A stretch of 38,169 nt of DNA from Maribellus luteus (GCF_003576475.1 NZ_QWGR01000026.1:1-38169), one strand, 5' to 3'. Counted from the first letter of the stretch, positions 18,901 to 27,034 are shown. Made by a program: numbers and translations. Notes: generated from the sequence alone by a model not told the origin.

Positions 18901-19105
18901 TTTGGTTACCGTTTGGGCTTTTCAGGCCCATGGAGATTCTGAAGCTGCAGAGGCTTTATTGAAACAGGGACTAGCCAGATACCCCGAAAGTGAAATAATG
19001 ACTTGGATCGATCAAATCTACCGGGGAAACAGGTCTTCTGCCTCTTCGCCTAAAAATCAAACAACAGACTATCGCTTACTCATGCAGTTGACTAACTTGA
19101 ACTAG
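15983..19105 (+). CDS. Exported DUF5107-TPR protein
   Basis: The 1040-residue product begins with a signal peptide (LLLLTALGLLLISSWGFSQ). The N-terminal 400 residues match DUF5107: MEWKVVELENDFLKVQILPE, then GGKIWTAIDKTTGK and GGIEANYGIMGHTP, followed by an aromatic-rich beta region. The fold is probably mutarotase-like, judging by this beta-sandwich style. From about residue 465 to the end it is TPR-like helical repeats (KIRQRDYVAGEPFIEKCLL, ALASLYLKEGDLSQATAHTE, and many more). DUF5107-TPR proteins are common beside Bacteroidota carbohydrate loci, and their biochemical role is not clear to me. It starts 3 bases after the carboxypeptidase stop, so the two are translationally close. A carbohydrate-processing or scaffold role is inference. 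Confidence 0.85.
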   Translation: MKQLLLLTALGLLLISSWGFSQPNTLVREYQKVFTSYPFSDPDPIPNMGKFYPYYRYDGYTNEPRQMEWKVVELENDFLKVQILPEIGGKIWTAIDKTTGKSFLYDNQVVKFRDVAMRGPWTSGGIEANYGIMGHTPNCATPVDYQILKKDDGSVSCIVGVLDLLTRTSWRLEINLPNDKAYFTTRSFWYNSSELEQPYYTWMNAAIKAKGNLQFIFPGTHHLGHDGVGASWPLDQATGKDLSFYENNNFGTYKSYHVVGERSNFFGGYWHDEDFGSVRYSTYGEKPGRKVWIWGLSQEGMIWEDLLTDNDGQYVEIQSGRLFNQADAKSTQTPFKHRSFFPHTSDTWTEYWFPTSGTQGIAEANPYGVLNVKQDESWLKLWFYPLQTLAEELKVTNGSRTVYTADLTLQSMELWADSIAFNGSMDSLRVILGEQKLVYNANPKHNQLNRPMEAPADFDWESTYGLFLQGKEKIRQRDYVAGEPFIEKCLLTNPNFLPALVEMASLQYRKMLYEEALQTVIKALRIDTYDPGANYYYGLINHRLGNITDAKDGFDLAAMDMGFRSAANIALASLYLKEGDLSQATAHTEKALEFNVKAVDAYKLQTIAYRLQGERQKARLVLEKIDSLDPLNHFARFEHYLWDTTEEAKQNFTALVRSEMPDQTYLELASFYWRLGLNNDAIQVLQLAPHSVEQAYWLAYLTNQPVVFDQLNLELSFPFRAETAEVIEQLRKRADHWMLKYHLGLIHWSKNNLNLASSLFDNCGSKPEYAPFYAARFKLQSEIQKNKKEVALDDLKYAMQLDRNQWRYGKWLIEAYLESHDFAEALTIARDYLSRFPENDPLELLYAKCLIRNGEFQKAASSLQRAQILPNEGATEGRELYREAQLMLALDQLKKYQYKQALEIVNKALEWPENLGVGKPYSSEIDERLEKWMLYLCYDGLKRTTEARQIINDLRQNHLFLEKDGGHKPAVNDLVTVWAFQAHGDSEAAEALLKQGLARYPESEIMTWIDQIYRGNRSSASSPKNQTTDYRLLMQLTNLN

Positions 19106-19117
19106 AAGGGAGACAAT

Positions 19118-19612
19118 ATGGAACGATACAAAATATGGACGAAAACGCAATTGTCAGTCTTGGTTAGTCTCCGCTTTTTAATTGGATGGCATTTGCTTTA
19201 TGAGGGATTATCCAAATTGCTAAGTCCCAACTGGTCCTCTGCCGGATTTTTGAGTGAGTCGAAATGGGTGTTGCAAGGAATGGCTGAATGGATTATTGGA
19301 AATAGCCACGTGCTTGCTGTAGCTGACTTGTTGAATACTTGGGGCCTAATCGCCATTGGCATTGGCCTGATTGTAGGCTTATATGCCCGAACAGCCGCTT
19401 TTGTTGGAGCAGGCTTATTGCTGGTTTATTATTTGAATAACCCGCCGCTGATTGGCCTGGAATATTCAATTCCGAATGAAGGCAATTACTTGGTCGTGAG
19501 TAAGACGCTGATCGAAGCTGTTACCTTATTCTTGCTGGCTGTGTTTCCAACGAGTCAATTTGTTGGTTTAGATGCGTTAAAGATAAATTTCCGAAAGAAT
19601 TTCAATAATTAA
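19118..19612 (+). CDS. DoxX-family membrane protein
   Basis: The 164-residue product has four hydrophobic segments (about 14-35, 62-84, 86-108 and 128-150). It has the DoxX look: LRFLIGWHLLYEGLSKLL at the N-terminus and GLIAIGIGLIVGLYARTAAF in the middle. DoxX proteins are linked to quinone-dependent electron transfer or redox complexes. Its place next to a Gfo/Idh/MocA oxidoreductase that bears a possible twin-arginine signal suggests it could pass electrons from an exported oxidoreductase to the quinone pool; this is inference from context. It lies 12 bases after the DUF5107 gene and 10 bases before the oxidoreductase, so it is certainly in the same operon. Confidence 0.85.
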   Translation: MERYKIWTKTQLSVLVSLRFLIGWHLLYEGLSKLLSPNWSSAGFLSESKWVLQGMAEWIIGNSHVLAVADLLNTWGLIAIGIGLIVGLYARTAAFVGAGLLLVYYLNNPPLIGLEYSIPNEGNYLVVSKTLIEAVTLFLLAVFPTSQFVGLDALKINFRKNFNN

Positions 19613-19622
19613 AAGACACAAG

Positions 19623-21218
19623 ATGGCTACTAACAAAAAGCAAGATAACCACAATCATCAAGGAGAGGAAGTCCCAGGGAAAAGCGCAATTCAACGAAGA
19701 ACATTGTTAAAAGCGTTTGCTGGTATCCCGGTTTTAGGACTGATGGGGCTTGGAGTTCTGCAAAAACGGTCGTTCGACAAACAACAACAGCATGCCATTG
19801 CTGACGAATTAGGATTAGGGAAGATTCGTTTGTCTCTGACTTCCAAGCATACCGCAAGAGAAAAGGGAGAATTAATCCGAATCGGAATTGTAGGCTTTGG
19901 TAATCGGGCTAATCAATTAGTGAATGCCTTAGGATTTATGCATCCGGAGGATATGGAACTGAAGCAAAAAAACGGTGCATTGGATCGCTGGCTTGGACAG
20001 GAGTCTCTAAACATTGCCATTGTCGGTATTTGTGATGTGTTTGACCTTCATGCAGAAAGAGGGTTGGCGGCAGCTGGCAACAGGATAAACTCTTCGGCTG
20101 ATGATGTGACGCTTCCTATAAAACGCTATCGCTATTATCATGAGATGTTGGCGGCAAAAGAGATTGACGCCGTTATTATCGCTACGCCAGATCATCACCA
20201 TGCTCTAATGGCGATTGCAGCGGCAAAAGCCGGAAAACATGTTTATTGCGAGAAAAGTCCTGCTCAATCTGAAGATGAAATAAACGAATTATACAACGTC
20301 ATTAAAGCGAGTAAGGTCACCTATCAGTTGGGGCATCAAATTCCTCAGAATGTTATTTTTCAGCAAGCCAAAGAAATCATTCAAAAGAATATTCTCGGAA
20401 AAATTAGCTTGATTGAAACAACATCAAACAGAAACACCGCAAGTGGTGCCTGGATCAGGCACTTGGATGATAAGGGACAAGCCAAACCTGGAGATGAGCA
20501 GTCAATCGATTGGGAGCAATGGCTTGGCGGAAAGCCAAAGGTCCCGTTTTCCATTGATCGCTTTTATAACTGGACCAAGTGGTTCGACTATGACATGGGG
20601 ATGATTGGTCAGCTTTTTACGCATGAGTATGATGCTGTAAATCAATTACTGGGCATAGGTATTCCTAGGTCTGTGAGTACATCAGGCGGGATTTATTATT
20701 GGAAAGATAATCGGGAAATTCCGGATTTACTTCATTGCGTTTTCGAATATCCGAACCATGAATTGACTATGTTGTACAGCGCGACACTGGCGAGTAGCCG
20801 TAATCGCGGTCGTGTTTTTATGGGAAATGAGGCTTCAATGGAACTGGGAAATGCGATAAACATCACGGTTGATTCCAACTCAACACGTTTTAAAAAGCAG
20901 CTGGAAAATGGAACGATTAACCCTTCAGAACCCTTGCTTACTTTAAATCCCAACTCAGGAAATGTCGATGCGGTTACTTCGGCTACTGAAAAGTATTATT
21001 CTTCGCGAGGACTTACATATACTTATGTCGATGGGAAACAGGTAGATGTGACTCATTTGCATTTAAAAGAATGGCTGGATTGTATTCGCTCGGGAGAAAC
21101 GCCCACTGCAAACATTGAAAGGGCTTTTGAAGAGGGAATCACAATTGTAATGGCACATCGGTCATACCTTGAAAAGCGGACGGTTGAATGGGATCCGATT
21201 TCCCGAAAAATTATTTAA
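19623..21218 (+). CDS. Gfo/Idh/MocA-family oxidoreductase with Tat-like N-terminus
   Basis: The 531-residue product has a twin arginine at residues 25-26 (RRTLLKAFAGIPVLGLMGLG) before a hydrophobic stretch, so it may be exported by Tat or anchored in the membrane. A Rossmann fold follows at about residue 86 (IRIGIVGFGNRANQ). The family's EKP motif appears as YCEKSPAQ (Lys 211), where Ser replaces the usual Pro after Lys. The C-terminal domain has the motif FTHEYDAVNQLLG. Members oxidise sugar hydroxyls with tightly bound NAD(P), or catalyse NAD-dependent glycosidase chemistry (GH109 type). It is longer than the roughly 350-450 residues usual for cytoplasmic members because of the N-terminal extension. 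The substrate is unknown, and the context suggests a sugar derivative. Confidence 0.88.
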   Translation: MATNKKQDNHNHQGEEVPGKSAIQRRTLLKAFAGIPVLGLMGLGVLQKRSFDKQQQHAIADELGLGKIRLSLTSKHTAREKGELIRIGIVGFGNRANQLVNALGFMHPEDMELKQKNGALDRWLGQESLNIAIVGICDVFDLHAERGLAAAGNRINSSADDVTLPIKRYRYYHEMLAAKEIDAVIIATPDHHHALMAIAAAKAGKHVYCEKSPAQSEDEINELYNVIKASKVTYQLGHQIPQNVIFQQAKEIIQKNILGKISLIETTSNRNTASGAWIRHLDDKGQAKPGDEQSIDWEQWLGGKPKVPFSIDRFYNWTKWFDYDMGMIGQLFTHEYDAVNQLLGIGIPRSVSTSGGIYYWKDNREIPDLLHCVFEYPNHELTMLYSATLASSRNRGRVFMGNEASMELGNAINITVDSNSTRFKKQLENGTINPSEPLLTLNPNSGNVDAVTSATEKYYSSRGLTYTYVDGKQVDVTHLHLKEWLDCIRSGETPTANIERAFEEGITIVMAHRSYLEKRTVEWDPISRKII

Positions 21219-21227
21219 AGAATTTCT

Positions 21228-22451
21228 ATGCGAGCAAAACTAATTGATCTGCTAAAAGTTATTGGCCCTGGTTTTATAATGGCTTCTGTTGTTTTGGGCC
21301 CGGGGAGCATTACCGTTGCCTCACGGATTGGCTCCGAGCATGGTTATTCTTTTTTGTGGGTGATTGTGCTGGCTGCTGTTTTTATGATGGTTTATGCTTC
21401 CATGGGAACACGTTTTGGCGTGGTAAGTGAAAAATCAGTTTTGGAGGTTATTTCGCTAAGCTACGGCCGCTGGTTTGCGGTATTGATTGGCCTGTCTACC
21501 TTTTTATCCACTTCGAGCTTTCAATTTGGAAATAACCTGGGGATTGGAATTGGAATGCAGGGAATTACAGGCATTGATGAGCGGGTATGGCCATTGATTT
21601 TTACCCCATTGGCGCTCTTGTTGCTGTTTTGGGCTAAAAACCTGTATAAAGTTCTGGAGAAACTGATGATGGCAATTGTAATGATCATGATTGTGGCCTT
21701 TATGGTGAATCTTGTTTTGACTAAGCCGAACCTTGTTTCGGTTGGCATGGGATTTATTCCACGGGCTTTTTCGATCGGGCAGGTTGAAGTAATCGTGGCT
21801 TTAATGGCAACATCATTTGCCTTGTCCGCAGCGATCTACCAAGCCTACCTGGCCCAGGATAAAGGTTGGAAAAAAGAACAGCTGTCCCGTGGATTGAAAG
21901 ATACTTTCGCCGGAATTGCTTTTCTATCTACCATCTCAGCGATTATCATTATTACATCGGCTACAGCTTTGAAGCCACGAGGCATTGTGGTTAGCTCGGC
22001 AGCAGATATGGCACAGCAAATGGATGCCTTATTTGGAGGCGTATCCAAAATCATTTTCAGTTTGGGACTATGTGCTGCGGCCTTTTCCTCACTCATGGTC
22101 AATGCTGTAATTGGCGGAGGCTTACTGTCTGATAGCTTGGGACTCGGTCGTTCCATGAATGAAAAAATGCCGAAAATATTTACTGCGATCATTCTTTTAC
22201 TGGGCATGTTTGTGGCAATTTTCTTTCGCGGAAATGTGATTTATGCTCTGGTGATGGCGCAGGCCTCTTCAATGATGGCTGTACCAGCCATTGCAATTGG
22301 CTTACTGTTGGTGGTGAACCAGCGAAAACTCATGGGGGCACATCGGAATACGCTGCTTCAGAATGCAATCGCCATTATCGGTCTGATCTGTATTACGGTG
22401 ATGATCTATTTTATGTATCAGAAATTAGAACAGTTTTTCAATGTCTTATAA
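21228..22451 (+). CDS. Nramp-like membrane transporter lacking the canonical metal-site motifs
   Basis: The 407-residue protein has about eleven hydrophobic segments. Its N-terminus resembles Nramp: KVIGPGFIMASVVLGPGSIT. In true Nramp metal transporters this first helix carries DPGN; here Gly 24 and Ser 27 take the places of Asp and Asn. The sixth-helix region (MATSFALSAAIYQAYLAQ, about 196-208) lacks the Met-Pro-His that binds metal. It is therefore related by fold but probably not a manganese or iron transporter. Its position among catabolic genes suggests it may carry an organic substrate or a product of the locus. The start is 9 bases after the oxidoreductase stop, and its 3' end overlaps the M20 gene by 11 bases. 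Confidence 0.8.
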   Translation: MRAKLIDLLKVIGPGFIMASVVLGPGSITVASRIGSEHGYSFLWVIVLAAVFMMVYASMGTRFGVVSEKSVLEVISLSYGRWFAVLIGLSTFLSTSSFQFGNNLGIGIGMQGITGIDERVWPLIFTPLALLLLFWAKNLYKVLEKLMMAIVMIMIVAFMVNLVLTKPNLVSVGMGFIPRAFSIGQVEVIVALMATSFALSAAIYQAYLAQDKGWKKEQLSRGLKDTFAGIAFLSTISAIIIITSATALKPRGIVVSSAADMAQQMDALFGGVSKIIFSLGLCAAAFSSLMVNAVIGGGLLSDSLGLGRSMNEKMPKIFTAIILLLGMFVAIFFRGNVIYALVMAQASSMMAVPAIAIGLLLVVNQRKLMGAHRNTLLQNAIAIIGLICITVMIYFMYQKLEQFFNVL

Positions 22452-23604
22452 TACTCAGAAATCAGAGAGCAGGAAACAGCCTGAAGTGGTTCAATTAACC
22501 CAGGAGCTGATTCGTTTTAACACGGTTAATCCTCCCGGTAATGAAGCCGAAGCAGCCCATTACATCGGGAATTTACTTTCCGCCCATGGGTTTCAGGTTG
22601 AATACCCTGTATTTTCAGATAACCGGCTGCATGTTGTGGCCGAAAAAGGATTATCTGCAGGTTATGCCCCAATTGTTCTGTCCGGGCATCTGGATGTAGT
22701 TCCGCTTGGAGAAGGAGTTTGGAAGTATGATCCGTTTTCTGGAGTGATCGAAGGTGACAAAATTTATGGCCGTGGAGCAAGCGATATGAAAGGAGGTGTT
22801 GCTGCTATGATTTGCGCTGCCATCAACTCTTTTAACGAGACTAAACCGATTGGAGGAGTCCGGCTTCTGTTTACCGCTGGAGAAGAACTGGGGTGCCAGG
22901 GGGCTGTTCAGTTGGCAAAAACGATAACAAGACCGGGAAAGGCCATCGCTATTATCGTTGGGGAGCCAACAGCGAATTTCCCGGCCATTGGACATAAAGG
23001 TGGTTTGTATCTGAATGCATCAGCCCAGGGGAAAACAGCCCATTCGTCCATGCCAGAGCTAGGGGACAATGCGATTTATAAAGTTGCCCGGGCAATTCAA
23101 AAGATTGAAGAGATGACATTTGATGTTGAGTCGGATCCTTTGCTTGGCCTGCCAACTGTCAATGTTGGTCGAATGAGCGGGGGAATGAATATCAATTCGG
23201 TGCCAGACTATGCTGAATTTTCTATCGACATCCGCTCAACAGGTAACATTAGACATGATGAAATTCTAGATCAATTAAGGCGAGAACTTGGATCAGCTAT
23301 CAAATTGGATATCCTGGTTGATCTCCCGGCAGTCCGTACAAATGAGCAAGATCCTTTTGTGGAACTGGTAAATGCGGTCTGTCGTTCAAAAGTCAAGGGA
23401 ATCAGTGGTGCAAAGGCATTGCCCTATTTAACGGATGGCTCGGTTCTTCAGCAACTTTACGGAGGAGCTCCAACCATTATTTTGGGCCCCGGAGAACCCA
23501 AACAGGCCCATCAAACCAATGAGTATTGTTCCATCGACAAGTTAATACAGGCAGTAGACATTTACGAGGAAATTATAATCAGAAATGGAGAATTAAATCA
23601 ATGA
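22441..23604 (+). CDS. M20-family metallopeptidase/deacylase (ArgE/DapE/CPG2-like)
   Basis: The 387-residue cytoplasmic protein shows all the di-zinc landmarks: VLSGHLDVVPLGEG (metal His and Asp), YGRGASDMKGG (bridging Asp), FTAGEELGCQGA (catalytic Glu and adjacent metal Glu), VGEPTA, and the terminal EPKQAHQTNEY (metal His). No signal peptide is present. Members cleave N-acyl groups from amino acids or split small peptides. The start overlaps the transporter gene, so the two are translationally coupled, as expected if the transporter's cargo is this enzyme's substrate. With GH20 and the acyltransferase-like protein nearby, N-deacylation of an amino sugar or amino acid is plausible, but specificity cannot be read. 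Confidence 0.92.
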   Translation: MSYNTQKSESRKQPEVVQLTQELIRFNTVNPPGNEAEAAHYIGNLLSAHGFQVEYPVFSDNRLHVVAEKGLSAGYAPIVLSGHLDVVPLGEGVWKYDPFSGVIEGDKIYGRGASDMKGGVAAMICAAINSFNETKPIGGVRLLFTAGEELGCQGAVQLAKTITRPGKAIAIIVGEPTANFPAIGHKGGLYLNASAQGKTAHSSMPELGDNAIYKVARAIQKIEEMTFDVESDPLLGLPTVNVGRMSGGMNINSVPDYAEFSIDIRSTGNIRHDEILDQLRRELGSAIKLDILVDLPAVRTNEQDPFVELVNAVCRSKVKGISGAKALPYLTDGSVLQQLYGGAPTIILGPGEPKQAHQTNEYCSIDKLIQAVDIYEEIIIRNGELNQ

Positions 23605-23686
23605 AACGGCATGGTTGCAGAAGGACAAAAAGAGTCTGATTAGATCGCCCATGCAAGTTCCATAAAATGATATTCAATTTAAACGT

Positions 23687-24724
23687 ATGAAAAAGTACCC
23701 GGATTATTATGAAAATGAAGAAGAGTTGGAGACGGCTCTTTCCAGGCCATCCAGGGGAGTCGTGGAAATGATCAAAAAGCTGGATGGCGATTTGATCTTT
23801 CTGGGAGTGGCTGGAAAAATGGGAGTTTCCATGGCTCGGATGGCCAGAGAGGCCTGTTTGCAGGCAGGAATTGAGAAACGAATTATCGGAGTTTCCCGCT
23901 TCAGTGAGGAGTTGCAACGGCAGTTGTTGGAGGAGAGTGGCATTGAAACCTTGAAAGGCGATTTATTGGATCTGGATTTTGTCAGGAGCCTTCCGGATGT
24001 GAAAAATGTTTACTACCTGGCCGGGACAAAATTTGGCACAACCGGGAACGAATCGGCAACCTGGGCCATGAACGCTTTCCTCCCGGGTTTGGTGGCCGAT
24101 AAGTATAAAAACTCAAGAATCGTAGCTTTCTCCACAGGCTGTGTCTATCCGCACGTCCATTACCAAAGTGGGGGATCGAAAGAAACGGATTTGCCACAAC
24201 CTATTGGAGAATATGCGCAGTCGTGCTTAGGACGCGAGCGGCTTTTTGAATTCGGGAGTCTGAAGAACCATACTCCTGTTTTGCTGATCCGGCTGTTTTA
24301 TGCAGTTGAAATGCGCTATGGCGTTTTGGTTGATATCGCCACCAAAGTATTGGAAGAAAAACCGATTGATGTTACCATGGGCTATGTGAATGTGATCTGG
24401 CAGGGAGACGCCAATGCTATGATTTTAAGGACTATTGAGCATTGCGAGAGTCCTGCAAGAACCTTGAATATAACAGGCCCTGAATTGCTCTCGGTGCGCG
24501 AAACAGCCTTAAAATTTGGTGAGTTAATGAACAAGAAAGTAACATTGACAGGAGTTGAAGCAGAGACCGCTTTGTTGGGCAATGCAGAAGAATCCTTCAA
24601 ACGATTTGGCAAACCGGAAGTAGGTATTGACAAGCTGATTTTCTGGACAGCCCAGTGGGTTGCAGGAAAGCATAAACTTTTGGGGAAACCAACCCATTTT
24701 GAAAACAGAGATGGCAATTACTAA
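23687..24724 (+). CDS. NAD-dependent epimerase/dehydratase-family protein with altered catalytic motif
   Basis: The 345-residue protein has a Rossmann glycine motif (IFLGVAGKMGVSMAR, about residues 45-59), a KGDLLDLDFV segment, an NVYYLAG strand and an FSTGCVYP serine/threonine motif, all typical of extended short-chain dehydrogenases. The usual YxxxK active-site pair is not intact: the matching place reads YAQSC (Tyr 176, Cys 180), so the lysine is missing. It may therefore catalyse a different reaction or bind a nucleotide for another purpose. The start follows the M20 gene by 82 bases and it ends 11 bases before the aldolase gene, so it is probably cotranscribed. A role in sugar or amino-sugar turnover is inferred from the neighbours. 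Confidence 0.88.
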   Translation: MKKYPDYYENEEELETALSRPSRGVVEMIKKLDGDLIFLGVAGKMGVSMARMAREACLQAGIEKRIIGVSRFSEELQRQLLEESGIETLKGDLLDLDFVRSLPDVKNVYYLAGTKFGTTGNESATWAMNAFLPGLVADKYKNSRIVAFSTGCVYPHVHYQSGGSKETDLPQPIGEYAQSCLGRERLFEFGSLKNHTPVLLIRLFYAVEMRYGVLVDIATKVLEEKPIDVTMGYVNVIWQGDANAMILRTIEHCESPARTLNITGPELLSVRETALKFGELMNKKVTLTGVEAETALLGNAEESFKRFGKPEVGIDKLIFWTAQWVAGKHKLLGKPTHFENRDGNY

Positions 24725-24735
24725 ACAACTATACG

Positions 24736-25803
24736 ATGAATTATAGCGAAATACCTAAAGATGTCCTAAACCGCTTTCGGCAGGGAGTGGTTATACCGGC
24801 ACTCCCTTTGGCTTTGAATCAATCGCGGAAACTGGATGAACGACGTCAACGTGCTCTGATGAGGTATTACCTGGATGCGGGTGCAGGAGGAGTGGCCGTA
24901 GCAGTTCACACAACCCAGTTTGAAATACGGCTACCGAAAATTGGCCTTTTTGAGCCAGTTCTGGAGATAGCTCGGGAGGAATTTGATCGTTTTCAGCACC
25001 GAACGCAAAAGCCGGTTATCCGAATTGCCGGGGTTATTGGACGAACAGAACAGGCGGTAGCCGAAGCCCGCTTGGCGCTTAAAAACGGTTTTCATGCTGT
25101 TCTGCTAAGTGTGGCTGCTTTTGCTGAAGACTCTAACTTTGCTATTCTTGAGCATTGCCGGGCTGTAGCTGAAGTTATCCCCGTAATTGGTTTCTACCTG
25201 CAACCGGCAGTTGGCGGGAGGAAACTGGATGTTGAATTTTGGCGTGAATTTGCGCGCATTGAGAACGTGATCGCAATTAAAATGGCTCCGTTCAATCGTT
25301 ATCATACCCTGGATGTGGTTCGTGGTGTAGTTGAATCCGGTCGTGCTGATCAGCTTGCTCTTTATACCGGGAATGACGATAATATTGTGGTGGATTTACT
25401 GTCGGAGTATCAAATTCCGGTGAACTCAATAATACATTCCAAGCGTGTTGAGGGAGGACTATTGGGACATTGGGCGGTGTGGACTCATGCTGCTGTAAAC
25501 TTACTGGAACGCGTTCAGTCCGGGAAACTGGATCGTCACGTCAAAGAAGCTTTGGTGCTGGCCCATCAGGTAACCGATACAAATGCCGCGTTTTTTGATG
25601 TTGCTCATGATTTTGCAGGATGTATCGTAGGCCTTCACGAGGTTTTACGTCGTCAGGGACTACTGGAAGGCATCTGGACGCTGGATGAACGGGAAGTTCT
25701 TTCTCCGTCGCAGAAAGCCGAAATTGACCGGATTTATGCAGCTTATCCACATCTGAATGATGATGAGTTTGTTGCTCAAAACAGAGACAAGTGGTTGAGC
25801 TAG
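24736..25803 (+). CDS. DapA-like (dihydrodipicolinate synthase family) class I aldolase
   Basis: The 355-residue protein is a TIM-barrel member of the DapA/N-acetylneuraminate lyase family. The Schiff-base lysine is in NVIAIKMAPFNRY (Lys 182), the active-site Tyr is in GFYLQPAVGG, and a threonine pair lies at HTTQFE where true DapA has GTTGE. The usual Arg after the Tyr loop is absent and the protein is longer than the roughly 290-310 residues of DapA. This argues against lysine biosynthesis and for catabolic cleavage or condensation of a keto-acid or sugar-acid. It lies directly downstream of the epimerase-like gene and 39 bases before the DUF5009 gene. Gfo/Idh oxidoreductase, epimerase and aldolase together suggest a short oxidation pathway. 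Confidence 0.88.
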   Translation: MNYSEIPKDVLNRFRQGVVIPALPLALNQSRKLDERRQRALMRYYLDAGAGGVAVAVHTTQFEIRLPKIGLFEPVLEIAREEFDRFQHRTQKPVIRIAGVIGRTEQAVAEARLALKNGFHAVLLSVAAFAEDSNFAILEHCRAVAEVIPVIGFYLQPAVGGRKLDVEFWREFARIENVIAIKMAPFNRYHTLDVVRGVVESGRADQLALYTGNDDNIVVDLLSEYQIPVNSIIHSKRVEGGLLGHWAVWTHAAVNLLERVQSGKLDRHVKEALVLAHQVTDTNAAFFDVAHDFAGCIVGLHEVLRRQGLLEGIWTLDEREVLSPSQKAEIDRIYAAYPHLNDDEFVAQNRDKWLS

Positions 25804-25842
25804 AAATTGAATAAATCACTCTTACTAACTAGACAAGAATAT

Positions 25843-26958
25843 ATGAAAAAAAGCGAAAGAGTAATTGCTCTCGATGTGTTTCGAGGTATAACGATTGCCG
25901 CTATGATCATGGTGAACCAGCCGGGAAGCTGGGACTTCAGGTATGGACAAATGAGTCATTCTGCTTGGCATGGTTGTACTTTAACTGACCTAATTTTCCC
26001 ATTCTTCCTTTTTATTGTTGGGGTAGCCATGTGGTTTGCATTCCAAAAACAGGGACAAAAACTTACACCGCCTTTAGTGAAAAAAATTGTTCGGCGTACC
26101 ATCTTAATATTTCTTACCGGTATTTTCATCAATTTGTCGAAACAACTGATGAGTACCGGAGAAATTAATCTCGCGATGTTACGAATTACCGGTGTTTTGC
26201 AACGAATTGCGATCTGCTACGGCATTGGCGCTTTTATGTGTCTTTTGCTCAGCCCGAAGCAACTACTCCTGGTCTCGGGAGGTATTCTTATAGGGTATTG
26301 GTGGGTACTTTGGCACTTTGGAGGAACTGATCCGTATTCTGCGGAGCATACGATTGTCAGTCAAATTGACGCTGCATTGCTGGGGCAGAATCACCTCCGA
26401 AGCGGACACCTGGTTGATGCTTCCGGATTGTTTGGCTCTATACCTGCCATAGTGCATGTTATTTGGGGCTATTTGCTAGGCCGGATTGTGAGTTTAAATG
26501 CCGACCGAAAAGAGTTGGTTTTAAAGATGTTTATTTGGGGAGTTCCTGCCGTTTTATTAGCAAAAATTTGGGATTATGTATTTCCGATCAATAAAATTCT
26601 TTGGACAAGTTCTTATGTCCTTTTCTCGACCGGAGCTGCTTTAATTGCTTTGGCGTTTCTTGTTTGGATTATTGACGTGAATAACAAGCGAGGTTGGATT
26701 AGTCCAGTGATGGCTTTTGGTGTAAATCCTTTGTTTGCGTACGTTTTTGCTGAGCTTTGGGGAAGTGCCATGACTTACTTGATAAAAGTCCCTTTAGACG
26801 GAAATCTTGTTTCATTGAAGTACTACATTTTTAGCCAGCTTTTTGCTCCATTGGCTGGCAACTTAAACGGTTCTTTACTCTACTCAGCTCTAATCATGCT
26901 GTTCTATTGGTCCATTCTTTGGGTCCTTTATCAACGAAAAATTTATATAAAGCTTTAA
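25843..26958 (+). CDS. DUF5009/HGSNAT-like membrane acyltransferase
   Basis: The 371-residue protein has about ten membrane segments and the family signature LDVFRGITIAAMIMVNQPG followed by WHGCTLTDLIFPFFLF near residue 45. These mark the heparan-alpha-glucosaminide N-acetyltransferase-like group (NagX/DUF5009). I chose the ATG at 25843 over a TTG at 25807, since the family starts just before the conserved LDVFRG. Members are thought to transfer acetyl groups across the membrane to amino sugars. It precedes a GH20 hexosaminidase by 76 bases. That pairing fits amino-sugar breakdown, in which glucosamine is acetylated before or during hydrolysis. The acceptor here is unknown. Confidence 0.88.
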   Translation: MKKSERVIALDVFRGITIAAMIMVNQPGSWDFRYGQMSHSAWHGCTLTDLIFPFFLFIVGVAMWFAFQKQGQKLTPPLVKKIVRRTILIFLTGIFINLSKQLMSTGEINLAMLRITGVLQRIAICYGIGAFMCLLLSPKQLLLVSGGILIGYWWVLWHFGGTDPYSAEHTIVSQIDAALLGQNHLRSGHLVDASGLFGSIPAIVHVIWGYLLGRIVSLNADRKELVLKMFIWGVPAVLLAKIWDYVFPINKILWTSSYVLFSTGAALIALAFLVWIIDVNNKRGWISPVMAFGVNPLFAYVFAELWGSAMTYLIKVPLDGNLVSLKYYIFSQLFAPLAGNLNGSLLYSALIMLFYWSILWVLYQRKIYIKL

Positions 26959-27034
26959 AAATGAAGATGTCATTGGCATAGTGAAGTATTGGGTGCCATT
27001 AGGAAGCTTCATTTATGTTTTAAACTTATTACTG

